NCBI GenBank assembly: GCA_003223935.1
Contig: QHXQ01000023.1
Span: 1-64,000 of the forward strand
DNA: 64,000 bases
Reading direction: 5' to 3'
Source of the DNA: Acidobacteriota bacterium
GTDB taxonomy: Bacteria > Acidobacteriota > Blastocatellia > Pyrinomonadales > Pyrinomonadaceae
Shown: in pieces, positions 18,607 through 26,897 of the stretch
Numbering within the stretch: the stretch's first letter is position 1
Layout of the letters: each line of letters opens with the position of its first letter
The notes under the pieces: model-generated
What the model was told of the DNA's origin: nothing
Databases searched by the model: none
Seen by the model: the letters and a program-made list of their open reading frames with translations, nothing else
Program-made: the position numbers and the translations under genes

Positions 18607-18810
18607 GATTGATTGTCCGAGACTCCTTCGCGCGCGAGTTGATAGGCGAGCCGTAGCTTTTAGCTTGACATGAGGCCGAGAGGGGCGAGCGCGAACCCGC
18701 TCTCAGGTTCGCGCCCAAAATTCAGCTTAACTGATCGGCACTGCTTTAATCAATATCTATCTTGCCCGCCGGAGTTTGAGGAGCGGGCAGACAGCAGACG
18801 ACCAGATCAT

Positions 18811-20265
18811 CTACTTGTTTATGCTCGATGGCGCGCCCATCGTCTTGTGGGGCATGGGTAGCCGGCCGTCTGCACCGGCCGTTAGGGCGATGAACGTCGG
18901 GTTTTCGCGGATGGAGTTGAAGACGGCATCCACGCGCGCCTCCATCATCTCTTTGGCGCGCACAGACTGGTAGCGCTCATACTGGAAGAAGTGACGACGG
19001 AGCAGTGCGAGCGCCTTGTCGCGTTGCCCGTTCTGCGCGTAGATGGCGGCCAAGTTATACGAAGCAGGAAGCAGTGCTTCATTGGCGCGGGCGATCTGCA
19101 AAGCTTCGTCGCCGTGACCGGCGGCCGCCTTGAAGACGGCGGCAAAGATCAAGTTGTAAGGGTCTCTCGGCTCGAGCGCGAGCGCCTGCTGCACGTAGAA
19201 GTCGGTCTTAACCGCGTCGCCTTCGGAGTTCCAATAGACGGCCAAGTTGCGATAGGCGAGCGCAAGCGGATAGGTCGCAACCGAAGCTTCCATCAGCGCC
19301 AAGCCTTTCTTGAACTCGCCCTCGTGAATGGTCATCTTGCCTAAGCCGTGCTGAGCGACGGCGCGCGAGAGCGGATCGGCCGGCATATTAAGGATCGCTT
19401 CAAACGTCGCACGCGCTTTGTCCCAATCGCCGATGTGATGGCGATAGAGTTCGCCGAGATAACGAAGGGGCGTCGGGTCGGCCGGGTCGAGCAGATGCGC
19501 GCGTGTGTAGAGTTGTTCGGCGGCGACGTAGCGTGCGCCCATCTCCGCGCGTAGGCCGGCGCGCATGGTCTGTTCGATCCGTGCGCTCGTGCGTGCATCG
19601 AAGATGGGAGCGGCAGGTAGTTCGGCCACATCAGTCACGCCGAGTTTCTTCAACTCCTTCGCCGCATCCTTAGCCTTGCCCGGAAACATGCACTTCTCGG
19701 CCTGCACGGCGCGAAAGAGCTTAATGGCGACTTCAGTGTCGCCGGCCTTCGCTTTGTCCTTGCCCGACTTCAGTTGCTCGTCGAGCGCGCTCTCGCGCTT
19801 CTTAACTTCGCTTTCGACCAGTTTCTCCACATCCGACACATTCAGCTTGCCGTCTTTGTTCTCAAGCTTGCTGATGGGTGTGCCTTCAGGCGTGGCGAGC
19901 ACTGCGACCGGCGGCTTGGAATCGCCGAGCAGTTTCTTGCCTGTGTCGGTGCGATAGTCCGCCAGTTCCATCGCAACGCATTGCGCGGCGTAGAGCGAGA
20001 GCGTGCGCGAGGCGCGCAAGGAAGATTTCTGCACCTCTTCGGTCGTGGCCGGAAACCAATAGAGCACCAACCCCATCGCAACCGGCGGGTCTTGCGGGGC
20101 GCGCACCTTCCACGGCACGTAATAGACCTTCATGTCCGACCCGCCGCCGCCAGACATGCCGCCGCCCCCACCGCCGCCACCGCCACCGCAGGTGGCCCAA
20201 GCAGGAGAGCATGAAAAGAGTAGCGCGAGAAGGATGGCTAGGGAACGGGCAACTTTCGTTTTCAT
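18811..20265 (-). CDS. exported TPR-repeat protein with Gly-rich N-terminus
   Basis: 484 residues. The signal peptide (SLAILLALLFSCSPAWA) is followed by TCGGGG and a run of glycines; the Cys may be a lipid anchor but no clean lipobox is visible. Residues of about 45-200 form an unrecognised domain (MKVYYVPWKVRAPQDPPVAM). Residues of about 230-460 hold TPR-like repeats (AEQLYTRAHLLDPADPTPLR, LAYRNLAVYWNSEGDAVKTD, ASYNLAAIYAQNGQRDKALA). It is probably a periplasmic scaffold. It is upstream of the kinase, same strand, separated by 204 bases with no clear feature. Confidence 0.8.
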   Translation of the reverse strand: MKTKVARSLAILLALLFSCSPAWATCGGGGGGGGGGMSGGGGSDMKVYYVPWKVRAPQDPPVAMGLVLYWFPATTEEVQKSSLRASRTLSLYAAQCVAMELADYRTDTGKKLLGDSKPPVAVLATPEGTPISKLENKDGKLNVSDVEKLVESEVKKRESALDEQLKSGKDKAKAGDTEVAIKLFRAVQAEKCMFPGKAKDAAKELKKLGVTDVAELPAAPIFDARTSARIEQTMRAGLRAEMGARYVAAEQLYTRAHLLDPADPTPLRYLGELYRHHIGDWDKARATFEAILNMPADPLSRAVAQHGLGKMTIHEGEFKKGLALMEASVATYPLALAYRNLAVYWNSEGDAVKTDFYVQQALALEPRDPYNLIFAAVFKAAAGHGDEALQIARANEALLPASYNLAAIYAQNGQRDKALALLRRHFFQYERYQSVRAKEMMEARVDAVFNSIRENPTFIALTAGADGRLPMPHKTMGAPSSINK

Positions 20266-20395
20266 GGCGCGGGATTATAGCAGAGCGGTGATCGTTCAAC
20301 CACAAATTTGTACCGACTAGAGCATGCGGCGCGCGCGCTAGCCGAGGCCAGCCAGAGCACAGTAAAAGCTATCAGTTGATCCGGCAGATGGATAG

Positions 20396-20431
20396 TTAAG
20401 AACTTGACAATTAGTTTCTTAAGAGTATGAT
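20396..20431 (+). promoter_or_regulatory. promoter and candidate MarR operator of the efflux operon
   Basis: TTGACA at 20404-20409, 16 bases, TATGAT at 20426-20431: a good sigma-70 promoter. An inverted repeat TTAAGAA (20396-20402)/TTCTTAA (20416-20422) and a smaller AACT/AGTT palindrome overlap the -35 and spacer, as expected for a self-repressing MarR regulator. The predicted transcription start falls at about 20438, only a few bases before the ATG at 20441. Confidence 0.55.
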
Positions 20432-20440
20432 TATGAGTAT

Positions 20441-21019
20441 ATGAAAGCAGTGAGAGACGACAAGCGAGTGCAGCCTGATCAGCGCGAGGCGCATTATCTC
20501 GGCCGGATGCGCCAGCACGGCGAACGGTATGCAGAATTTCATCGGCCTTCGGTCGAGTTGTTGATCAACCTTATCTACACCTGCGACATAATTCAAACGC
20601 AATTAGCGCGCAAGATCGAGGCGCATAAGCTTTCATTGGGAGCCTTCAATGCGTTGATGATCCTGAGCCGTTATGAGACGACGGGCTGCCCGATGCACGA
20701 ACTTGGCGAGTTGCTTTTGGTGAGTCGAGCCAACATCACGGGCCTAGTGGATTGTCTGGAACGCAGAGGGTTGGTCGAGCGCACGGGCGCGCCCGCAGAC
20801 CGCCGCGTGCGCCTCGTGCGTTTGACGAAGGCGGGGCGCAAACTCCTCGAAACGATCCTGCCCGCACATTACCGGCGCGTGCGCGCGATGCTGCGCGGCG
20901 TCAGTAATAAGGAGAAGGAGGCGTTGAGCGAACTGCTGACGAAACTGCGGCACAACGTCTTGCAGTCATTTGAGCGACAAGCGGAGCAGTCTGAGCGGAC
21001 CGAAGTGAACAGGGGATAG
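20441..21019 (+). CDS. MarR-family repressor of the efflux operon
   Basis: 192 residues, a winged-helix dimer. The DNA-binding segment reads PMHELGELLLVSRANITGLV, followed by DCLERRGLVERTGAPADRRV, which holds the beta-wing with the DRR signature, and RLVRLTKAGRKLL. N- and C-terminal helices for dimerisation are present. It is the first gene before tolC (3 bases away), emrA and emrB, the standard arrangement for a ligand-released local repressor. No Shine-Dalgarno precedes the ATG, and the promoter is so close that the message may be nearly leaderless. The ligand is unknown. Confidence 0.9.
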   Translation: MKAVRDDKRVQPDQREAHYLGRMRQHGERYAEFHRPSVELLINLIYTCDIIQTQLARKIEAHKLSLGAFNALMILSRYETTGCPMHELGELLLVSRANITGLVDCLERRGLVERTGAPADRRVRLVRLTKAGRKLLETILPAHYRRVRAMLRGVSNKEKEALSELLTKLRHNVLQSFERQAEQSERTEVNRG

Positions 21020-21022
21020 GTC

Positions 21023-22600
21023 GTGGGTATGCTTCGTCTGAATCTTATTTTAGTTCTTGTGTTGGCGAGTGCTGGGTGGGCGCAAGCGCAGCAGTCAACA
21101 ACGGCCGGGCAGAGCACGACGCTGGGTCAAGGGCAGAGCGGCACGCAAAGCGGCAACAGCCAACAAGGCACTGCGCCCAATCCGAGCGGCATGGGCCAGC
21201 CACCGGCGCAGACGCCCGGCACAAGCACAACGACCGGCACGACAAGCACAGGCCGACAGATCGGCGGGCCTGTGCCGACGACAAGAGGCACGGGCAATGT
21301 GCTCGGCGCACAGAACGTACCGGGCGCGGCCGTCGTGACTCAAGGGCCAGCGTCGTTGAGTTTGGAGCAAGCGATCCAACTCGCGATCAAGAACAACTTG
21401 GCCACGTTGCTCGCGCATGAGCGGCGGCGCGAAGCTGAGGGCTTGAAGCAAGAGGCGCGCGCGCCTCTGTTGCCGAACATCTCTGGCACAGCGTATCAGG
21501 CGAACGTCACACAGAACTTGGCGGCGCTCGGTTTTCAACCCAGCACGTTCCCCGGCATACGCTCAACCTTCATCGGCCCGTTCAATAATTTCGACGCGCG
21601 CGCACGGCTCGTGCAGACCATCTTCGACTTGAGCGCGATCAAAAATTATCAGGCGGGGCGCGCAGGCGTGCGCGTCGCGGAGGTTGAAGAGGCACTCGCG
21701 CGCGAGCAGGTGGCGAGCGGCACGGCGCTCACGTACCTCGAAGCTTTGCGCGCAGACCGCTCGGTCGCAGCCGCGCAAGCGAACGTCGAACTCGCGCAGA
21801 CGCTCTTGAAACTCGCGCAGGATCAACGCAACGCGGGCGTGGCGACCGGCGTTGATGTGACGCGCGCGCAGACGCGACTCGCTGAAGAACAGTTGCGGCT
21901 GGCGCAGGCGCAGATGGCTTCGGAGCAGGCGCGTCTGAACTTGCAGCGCGTCGTCGGTCTCTCGTTTGAGAGTCCTTTGATCTTAACTGATCAGTTGCGC
22001 TACATGGATGAGCCGGTGCCTTCGGCTGAGACTGCTGTCGCGCAAGCCGCGCAGAGCCGGCCTGAGATTCGCATCGCCGAAGAACAGATCAGAGTCAACG
22101 AACTCGAACGTCAAGCGGTGCGCGCGGAGCATCTGCCGTCGCTCGAATTCGTGGGCGACTACGGCGTGAGTGGCATCACGCCGACAAACACAGATTTGCC
22201 CACGCGCCGCGCCGCGATCCAGTTGAACGTCCCCGTCTTCAATGGCGGACTGACGCGCGGGCGTGAAGCGGTCGCGGCAAGTCGCGCACGTCAAGCCGAA
22301 CTCGAACTCGGCAGCGTGCGCGGGCAGGTTGAAGAGGATGTGCGTTTGGCCCTGTCGGCTGTGCGCACGGCGATGGCGCAGGTGCGCGCGGCTGATGAGA
22401 GCGTGACGTTGGCTGAGCGTGAGTTGGAGATGGCGCGCGACCGTTTTCGCGCGGGCGTGGCGGACAATCTCGAAGTCATCAACGCGCAGACCGCGCTCGC
22501 CAACGCGCGCGATGCGCAGGTCACGGCGTTAGCTGTCTATAACGCCGCGCGTTTGAATCTTGCGGCGGCGCTCGGTCGCGCCGAAGCATTTCGTTGGTGA
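21023..22600 (+). CDS. TolC-family outer membrane efflux protein
   Basis: 525 residues. A signal peptide (RLNLILVLVLASAGWAQAQ) is followed by a Gln/Thr/Gly low-complexity linker to about residue 105. Two OEP domains follow. SLEQAIQLAIKNNLATLLAH opens the first; LQRVVGLSFESPLILTDQLR lies midway; ARDRFRAGVADNLEVINAQT and ALANARDAQVTALAVYNAAR end the second. TolC trimers form the outer-membrane exit duct. The gene is 3 bases after marR and upstream of emrA and emrB, so it supplies the channel of a three-part pump. The start is GTG at 21023 or ATG at 21029. Confidence 0.93.
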   Translation: MGMLRLNLILVLVLASAGWAQAQQSTTAGQSTTLGQGQSGTQSGNSQQGTAPNPSGMGQPPAQTPGTSTTTGTTSTGRQIGGPVPTTRGTGNVLGAQNVPGAAVVTQGPASLSLEQAIQLAIKNNLATLLAHERRREAEGLKQEARAPLLPNISGTAYQANVTQNLAALGFQPSTFPGIRSTFIGPFNNFDARARLVQTIFDLSAIKNYQAGRAGVRVAEVEEALAREQVASGTALTYLEALRADRSVAAAQANVELAQTLLKLAQDQRNAGVATGVDVTRAQTRLAEEQLRLAQAQMASEQARLNLQRVVGLSFESPLILTDQLRYMDEPVPSAETAVAQAAQSRPEIRIAEEQIRVNELERQAVRAEHLPSLEFVGDYGVSGITPTNTDLPTRRAAIQLNVPVFNGGLTRGREAVAASRARQAELELGSVRGQVEEDVRLALSAVRTAMAQVRAADESVTLAERELEMARDRFRAGVADNLEVINAQTALANARDAQVTALAVYNAARLNLAAALGRAEAFRW

Positions 22601-22608
22601 ACAGCAAG

Positions 22609-22700
22609 TCAAAACCGCCTGCGGTAGCGGGCGGGTGTATGCTGCGATCAATGGCCAGATGATGCAATCAAGACCCGCCCGCTACCGCAGGCGGTTCTGA
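22609..22700. repeat. REP-like inverted repeat, copy 2
   Basis: Arms 22609-22636 and 22673-22700 (28 bases) are reverse complements with one mismatch, with a 36-base loop. The core is the same CCGCCTGCGGTAGC followed by GGGCGGGT as at 14151 and 50241. It sits inside the efflux operon between tolC and emrA, so it may act as a processing or attenuation point. Confidence 0.9.
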
Positions 22701-22758
22701 CATAATTTGTGAGCCGCAAAGGAAACGCGCGCGCGGCTGTCTGAGTTTGGAGCGAGAC

Positions 22759-24240
22759 ATGGCAGAAGTGTTGGATCAAGTAGAAGCAGAGAACAAGCAG
22801 GCGCAGGAAGAACCGCACGCGGCGGCGCGGCCAAAAAACGCAGCCGAAGCGACTGGTGTAGAAGACGTACAACCGTACATCCCCGAGGCAGGGAGCAAAT
22901 CGGCAGCCGACAGTGACGAGGCAGGCCGAGCGGCAAGAGCAAGACAGTTGCGCCGTCGCCGGACGCTGCTCATCGTCGGCGCGTTGGTGCTGCTCGTCGG
23001 CGCAGTCTTCGGCGTGCGCTATTGGCTCTATGCGCGCGCGCACGAGACGACAGATGATGCGTTCATTGACGGGCGCATCGTGCAGGTCAGTCCGAAAGTC
23101 TCAGGCTATGTGGCGAAGGTTTACAAGAAGGACAATCAAGAGGTGCAGGCGGGCGATCTGATCGCCGAACTCGACGCGCGCGATTACGAGGCGAAGTTGG
23201 AACAGGCGAAGGCCGCGCTTGATGCAGGCGCGGCGCGTCTGCGTGAAGCGCACACGAGCGTCGAGTTGACGCGCGCCAGCACACACGCGGCCACGCAGCA
23301 AGCCGCCGCGACGGTGCAGCAAGCGCGCTCAGGCGTTGCATCGTCGCGCGCCGCCGCCGCAGCCGAGCGCAGTCGGATCAGTCAGTCCAGCGCGGGCGTA
23401 GCGACGGCGCAGGCCAATCTCGCGCAGGCGCGCTCACAAGTCACAGCCGCCGAAGCCGAAGCGACGCGCGCCAACGCGGACGTGCAGCGTTACCAAGAGC
23501 TTTACGCGAAGGACGAGATTTCACGCCAACGACTCGACGAAGCCATCGCCGCAGCACGCACAGCCAACGCGCAAGTTGAGGCCGCACGCGGCCGCGTCGC
23601 AGCGGCCGAAGCGCAGGTGAGCGAAGCGCGGGCGGCTGAGACGACCGCCGCCGAGAACGCGCGTCGGGCGCAGACACAGATCGGCGGCGCGCAGGCGACG
23701 GTGAACGAGGCGCTTGGTCGGCTCGCGCAAGCGAACACAGCGCCGCAGCAGGTCGCCGTCAGTCAAGCGCAAGCGGAGACGGCGGGCGCGACCATCGAAC
23801 AACTGCGCGCGGCGGTCGAACAGGCCGAGCTTGAGTTGTCTTACACGAAAATCTATGCGCCGGAGACAGGGCGCATAACGCATAAGTCAATCGAAGAGGG
23901 CGCGCTCGTGCAGGTCGGGCAGCCGCTCATGGCGGTTGTGCCGGGCGACGTGTGGGTCACGGCCAATTTCAAAGAGAGTCAGATCGGCAAGATGCACGAG
24001 GGGCAGCCGGTTGAAATCACAGTTGATGCGTACCCGGATAAAGTTTTCAAGGGACACATTGACAGCATACAAGCGGGCACGGGCGCGCGCTTCAGCATGC
24101 TGCCGGCGGAGAACGCGACGGGCAACTACGTCAAGGTCGTGCAGCGTATGCCCGTCAAGATCGTCTTTGACGAACAACCCGATCCGGACCACATGGTTGC
24201 GCCGGGCATGTCGGTCGAGCCAGAGGTGTTGGTTAGGTGA
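22759..24240 (+). CDS. EmrA/HlyD-type periplasmic adaptor
   Basis: 493 residues. The ATG at 22759 was chosen because GGAG lies 6 bases upstream. It has a cytoplasmic N-terminus, one membrane helix (TLLIVGALVLLVGAVFGVRY), then TDDAFIDGRIVQVSPKVSGY and VQAGDLIAELDARDYEAKLE (lipoyl half). A long Ala/Gln/Arg coiled-coil hairpin covers residues of about 160-360. SYTKIYAPETGRITHKSIEE is the second lipoyl half, and the VNANFKESQIG-like VTANFKESQIGKM and YPDKVFKGHIDSI beta-barrel parts follow. It bridges the EmrB-like exporter and the TolC duct. The stop overlaps the emrB start by 4 bases. Confidence 0.92.
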   Translation: MAEVLDQVEAENKQAQEEPHAAARPKNAAEATGVEDVQPYIPEAGSKSAADSDEAGRAARARQLRRRRTLLIVGALVLLVGAVFGVRYWLYARAHETTDDAFIDGRIVQVSPKVSGYVAKVYKKDNQEVQAGDLIAELDARDYEAKLEQAKAALDAGAARLREAHTSVELTRASTHAATQQAAATVQQARSGVASSRAAAAAERSRISQSSAGVATAQANLAQARSQVTAAEAEATRANADVQRYQELYAKDEISRQRLDEAIAAARTANAQVEAARGRVAAAEAQVSEARAAETTAAENARRAQTQIGGAQATVNEALGRLAQANTAPQQVAVSQAQAETAGATIEQLRAAVEQAELELSYTKIYAPETGRITHKSIEEGALVQVGQPLMAVVPGDVWVTANFKESQIGKMHEGQPVEITVDAYPDKVFKGHIDSIQAGTGARFSMLPAENATGNYVKVVQRMPVKIVFDEQPDPDHMVAPGMSVEPEVLVR

Positions 24241-25907
24241 GCAAGGCGTTGACCAAGGGGGGCGCGGGCGCAAATCCGACGCGAGCAACGCAGCGCGCCG
24301 ACGGGCAGGTCGCAACTCGAACGGGGCAGGCTGCGACTGCTGTTGCGCCGAAAGTGTGGACGCCGAGTTTCAGCCCTTGGTTGATCGCTGCGGCGGTCAT
24401 GCTCGCCACGTTCATGGAGGTGCTTGATACTTCGGTCGCCAACGTCGCGTTGCCGCACATCGCGGGCAATCTTTCGGCCACGCCGGAAGAGGCGACTTGG
24501 GTGCTGACGAGTTATCTCGTCTCGAATGCGATCATTCTGCCTGCGACCAACTGGCTCAGTCGCTATTTTGGCCGCAAGCGTTTCTTGATCGTCTGCATCA
24601 TCATCTTCACGCTCTCGTCTGCACTGTGCGGCGCGGCGGCGAGTCTCGGCATGCTCATTGTCGCGCGCATCCTGCAAGGCGCGGGCGGCGGCGCGTTGCA
24701 GCCGATTGCGCAGGCCGTGTTGATGGAGAGTTTTCCGCCGGAAAAGCGCGGCTCGGCGATGGCTGTCTTCGGCATGGGCATCGTCGTCGCGCCGATCATC
24801 GGGCCGACCCTCGGTGGCTGGATCACAGACAACTACACTTGGCGTTGGATCTTCTACATCAATGTACCCATCGGCATCATCGCGGTGCTGATGGCGAACA
24901 CGTTCATCGAAGACCCGCCGTACATTAAAGATCAGAAACCCGGCCGCATTGATTACATCGGCTTCGGGCTGATGGCCGTCGGCTTGGCGACGCTCCAACT
25001 CGTGCTCGACAAGGGACAGGAAGAGGATTGGTTTCACTCGTCCTTGATCACTTTGGCGGTGGTCTTCGCCGTGGCCACGATCATCGCGTTCATCATCTGG
25101 GAACTGCGCGCTAAAGAGCCGATTGTCAACCTGCGCATCTTGACGAATCGCAACTTCGCGGTCGGCACGATGTTGATGACGATCATGGGCATCGTGCTGT
25201 ATGGCACGATTGCGCTCTTGCCGCTCTTCTTGCAGACGATGCTCGGCTATCCGGCGGTGCAGAGCGGCATGGCGGTCAGCCCGCGCGGCATCGGCTCGAT
25301 CATCTCTATGATCATCATCGGCCGGCTCGTCGGGCGCATTGATAGTCGCTACTTGATCATGTTCGGCTTCTCGGTGCTCGCGTTCTCGACCTACTTGTTC
25401 AGCGACATCAATCTACAAATCTCAATGGGCAGCATCGTCTGGCCGAGCATCATTAGCGGCTTGGCGATGGGCTTCGTCTTTGTGCCGCTCACGACCGCCG
25501 CGATGGGCACGCTTGCGAACGAACAGATGGGCAACGCTTCGGGCGTCTTCAATCTGATGCGCAACACCGGCGGCTCAATCGGCATCGCCGCGATGACCAC
25601 GCTGCTCGCGCGCGGCGCGCAAGTGCATCAAGCGGCGCTTGCCTCGCACCTCAACCCTTACAATCCGATGGTGCAACAACGCATGCAGCAGATGCAGGGC
25701 GCGATGGCAACGCAGTCCGGCTCTGCGGTCACGGCGACGCAGCAAGCTATGGGCATGATGTACGGCATGCTGACTAAACAAGCGATGGTGCTATCTTATA
25801 TTGACAACTTCCGCTTGCTCGCTTTCTTGTGTGTGCTCTGCATTCCGGCGACGCTACTGTTCAAGCGTGTCAAGGCGCGTAAAGCCGCGGCGGCGGCGAT
25901 GCATTGA
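24237..25907 (+). CDS. DHA2-family MFS drug exporter (EmrB/QacA type)
   Basis: 556 residues with 14 predicted membrane helices. Motif C-like and A-like blocks are visible: FMEVLDTSVANVALPHIAGN near helix 1, NWLSRYFGRKRFLI (motif A), and MAVFGMGIVVAPIIGPTLGG (motif C). It exchanges protons for drugs or toxic compounds. The GTG start overlaps the emrA stop (GTGA), so translation is coupled. With the MarR repressor, TolC and EmrA it makes a complete regulated three-part efflux system. The substrate is not predictable from the sequence. Confidence 0.93.
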   Translation: MSKALTKGGAGANPTRATQRADGQVATRTGQAATAVAPKVWTPSFSPWLIAAAVMLATFMEVLDTSVANVALPHIAGNLSATPEEATWVLTSYLVSNAIILPATNWLSRYFGRKRFLIVCIIIFTLSSALCGAAASLGMLIVARILQGAGGGALQPIAQAVLMESFPPEKRGSAMAVFGMGIVVAPIIGPTLGGWITDNYTWRWIFYINVPIGIIAVLMANTFIEDPPYIKDQKPGRIDYIGFGLMAVGLATLQLVLDKGQEEDWFHSSLITLAVVFAVATIIAFIIWELRAKEPIVNLRILTNRNFAVGTMLMTIMGIVLYGTIALLPLFLQTMLGYPAVQSGMAVSPRGIGSIISMIIIGRLVGRIDSRYLIMFGFSVLAFSTYLFSDINLQISMGSIVWPSIISGLAMGFVFVPLTTAAMGTLANEQMGNASGVFNLMRNTGGSIGIAAMTTLLARGAQVHQAALASHLNPYNPMVQQRMQQMQGAMATQSGSAVTATQQAMGMMYGMLTKQAMVLSYIDNFRLLAFLCVLCIPATLLFKRVKARKAAAAAMH

Positions 25908-25963
25908 GGCGCGCAGACGTAAGCGTTAAATTGAAGCTCATAAGCTTGGGCGCGAGACAAGAC

Positions 25964-26839
25964 ATGAACCACGAAGCCACACGAAGCGACACGAAGCGAG
26001 GCGCACAAGATGTGCGGGCCCGTCTCGTGTGGGTTCGTTGTGCGTCGGTGTTGCTGCTCGTGTGTCTCTTGCAATTAGTCGAAGCATCTGCGCGCGCGCA
26101 AAAGCGCCGCCCGCCCGTGCCGACGACGCAGAAGCAGAAGCACAAAGATGAAAAAACCACAGCCGCAGAGCAACTGACCGCGACGCGCGACGAGTTCATC
26201 CGTTTGACGAACGAGTACAAGAAGAGCTTGGCCGAACTGTTGACTTTTTACGAGAAGGACGTGAAGCGCGCCGAAGAGAAGCAGGCCAAACTGCAAGAGC
26301 TTTACGCGCAAGGCTTGCTCGCCAAGCGCGACCTTGATGCAAACGCGCAAGAGATCGCGGACGCCAAAGCGAAAGTCGCCGACGCGCAAAAACAGATGCA
26401 AGCGGCCGATGATCAGATCGCCGAGACGCTCGTCGAAGAGAAGACCATCGAGCAGGTGGCGCAAGTGCCGCCACCCCGACCCGGCAAGTTGATCAAGACG
26501 ACCGCTTACATACGCTACAACGGCCCCGCCGCTTGGTCGCTCACGTCAGGCGCAGCGAAAGTCGAAAGTTTCTTCCTGCAAAAGTTCGGCCGGCAACTGC
26601 CGATCAGCGCCTACGGCCAAACGGCCGTGCACAATCGCTTGGGCTTCGATCATCGCAACGCGATGGACGTGCCCGTCAATCCGAACAGCGCCGAAGGTCA
26701 GGCGCTCATGGCTTATCTGCGCGCCAACGGCATCCCATTCTTCGCCTTCTACATGGCCATCCCCGGCTCAGCCACCGGCGCGCATATACACATCGGCCAA
26801 CCCTCGCACAGAATCTCAAGTCCGCTTGCCACACACTAA
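25964..26839 (+). CDS. exported coiled-coil protein with M15-like metallopeptidase domain
   Basis: About 291 residues. A membrane/signal segment (CASVLLLVCLLQLVEASARA) is followed by a Lys/Glu/Ala coiled coil at residues of about 85-165. The C-terminal domain has AVHNRLGFDHRNAMDVPVNP and ATGAHIHIGQ, an H-x-D plus HxH pattern consistent with a zinc peptidase of the M15/peptidoglycan-cutting type. The start is uncertain. MNHEATRSDTKRGAQD after the ATG at 25964 is encoded by a CACGAAGC-type repeat and looks non-native; a GTG at 26027 directly before the signal segment is an alternative. It precedes der by 58 bases. Confidence 0.7.
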   Translation: MNHEATRSDTKRGAQDVRARLVWVRCASVLLLVCLLQLVEASARAQKRRPPVPTTQKQKHKDEKTTAAEQLTATRDEFIRLTNEYKKSLAELLTFYEKDVKRAEEKQAKLQELYAQGLLAKRDLDANAQEIADAKAKVADAQKQMQAADDQIAETLVEEKTIEQVAQVPPPRPGKLIKTTAYIRYNGPAAWSLTSGAAKVESFFLQKFGRQLPISAYGQTAVHNRLGFDHRNAMDVPVNPNSAEGQALMAYLRANGIPFFAFYMAIPGSATGAHIHIGQPSHRISSPLATH

Positions 26840-26897
26840 AACATCACACGCTTGCCGCGCGTTTGCCGCGCGCGTTAGACTCGCGCAGATTCAAGAC

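Noticed and set aside
24126..25037. A 303-residue minus-strand open frame
   Set aside because: Antisense to the MFS exporter gene and the end of emrA; the plus strand carries full transporter motifs.
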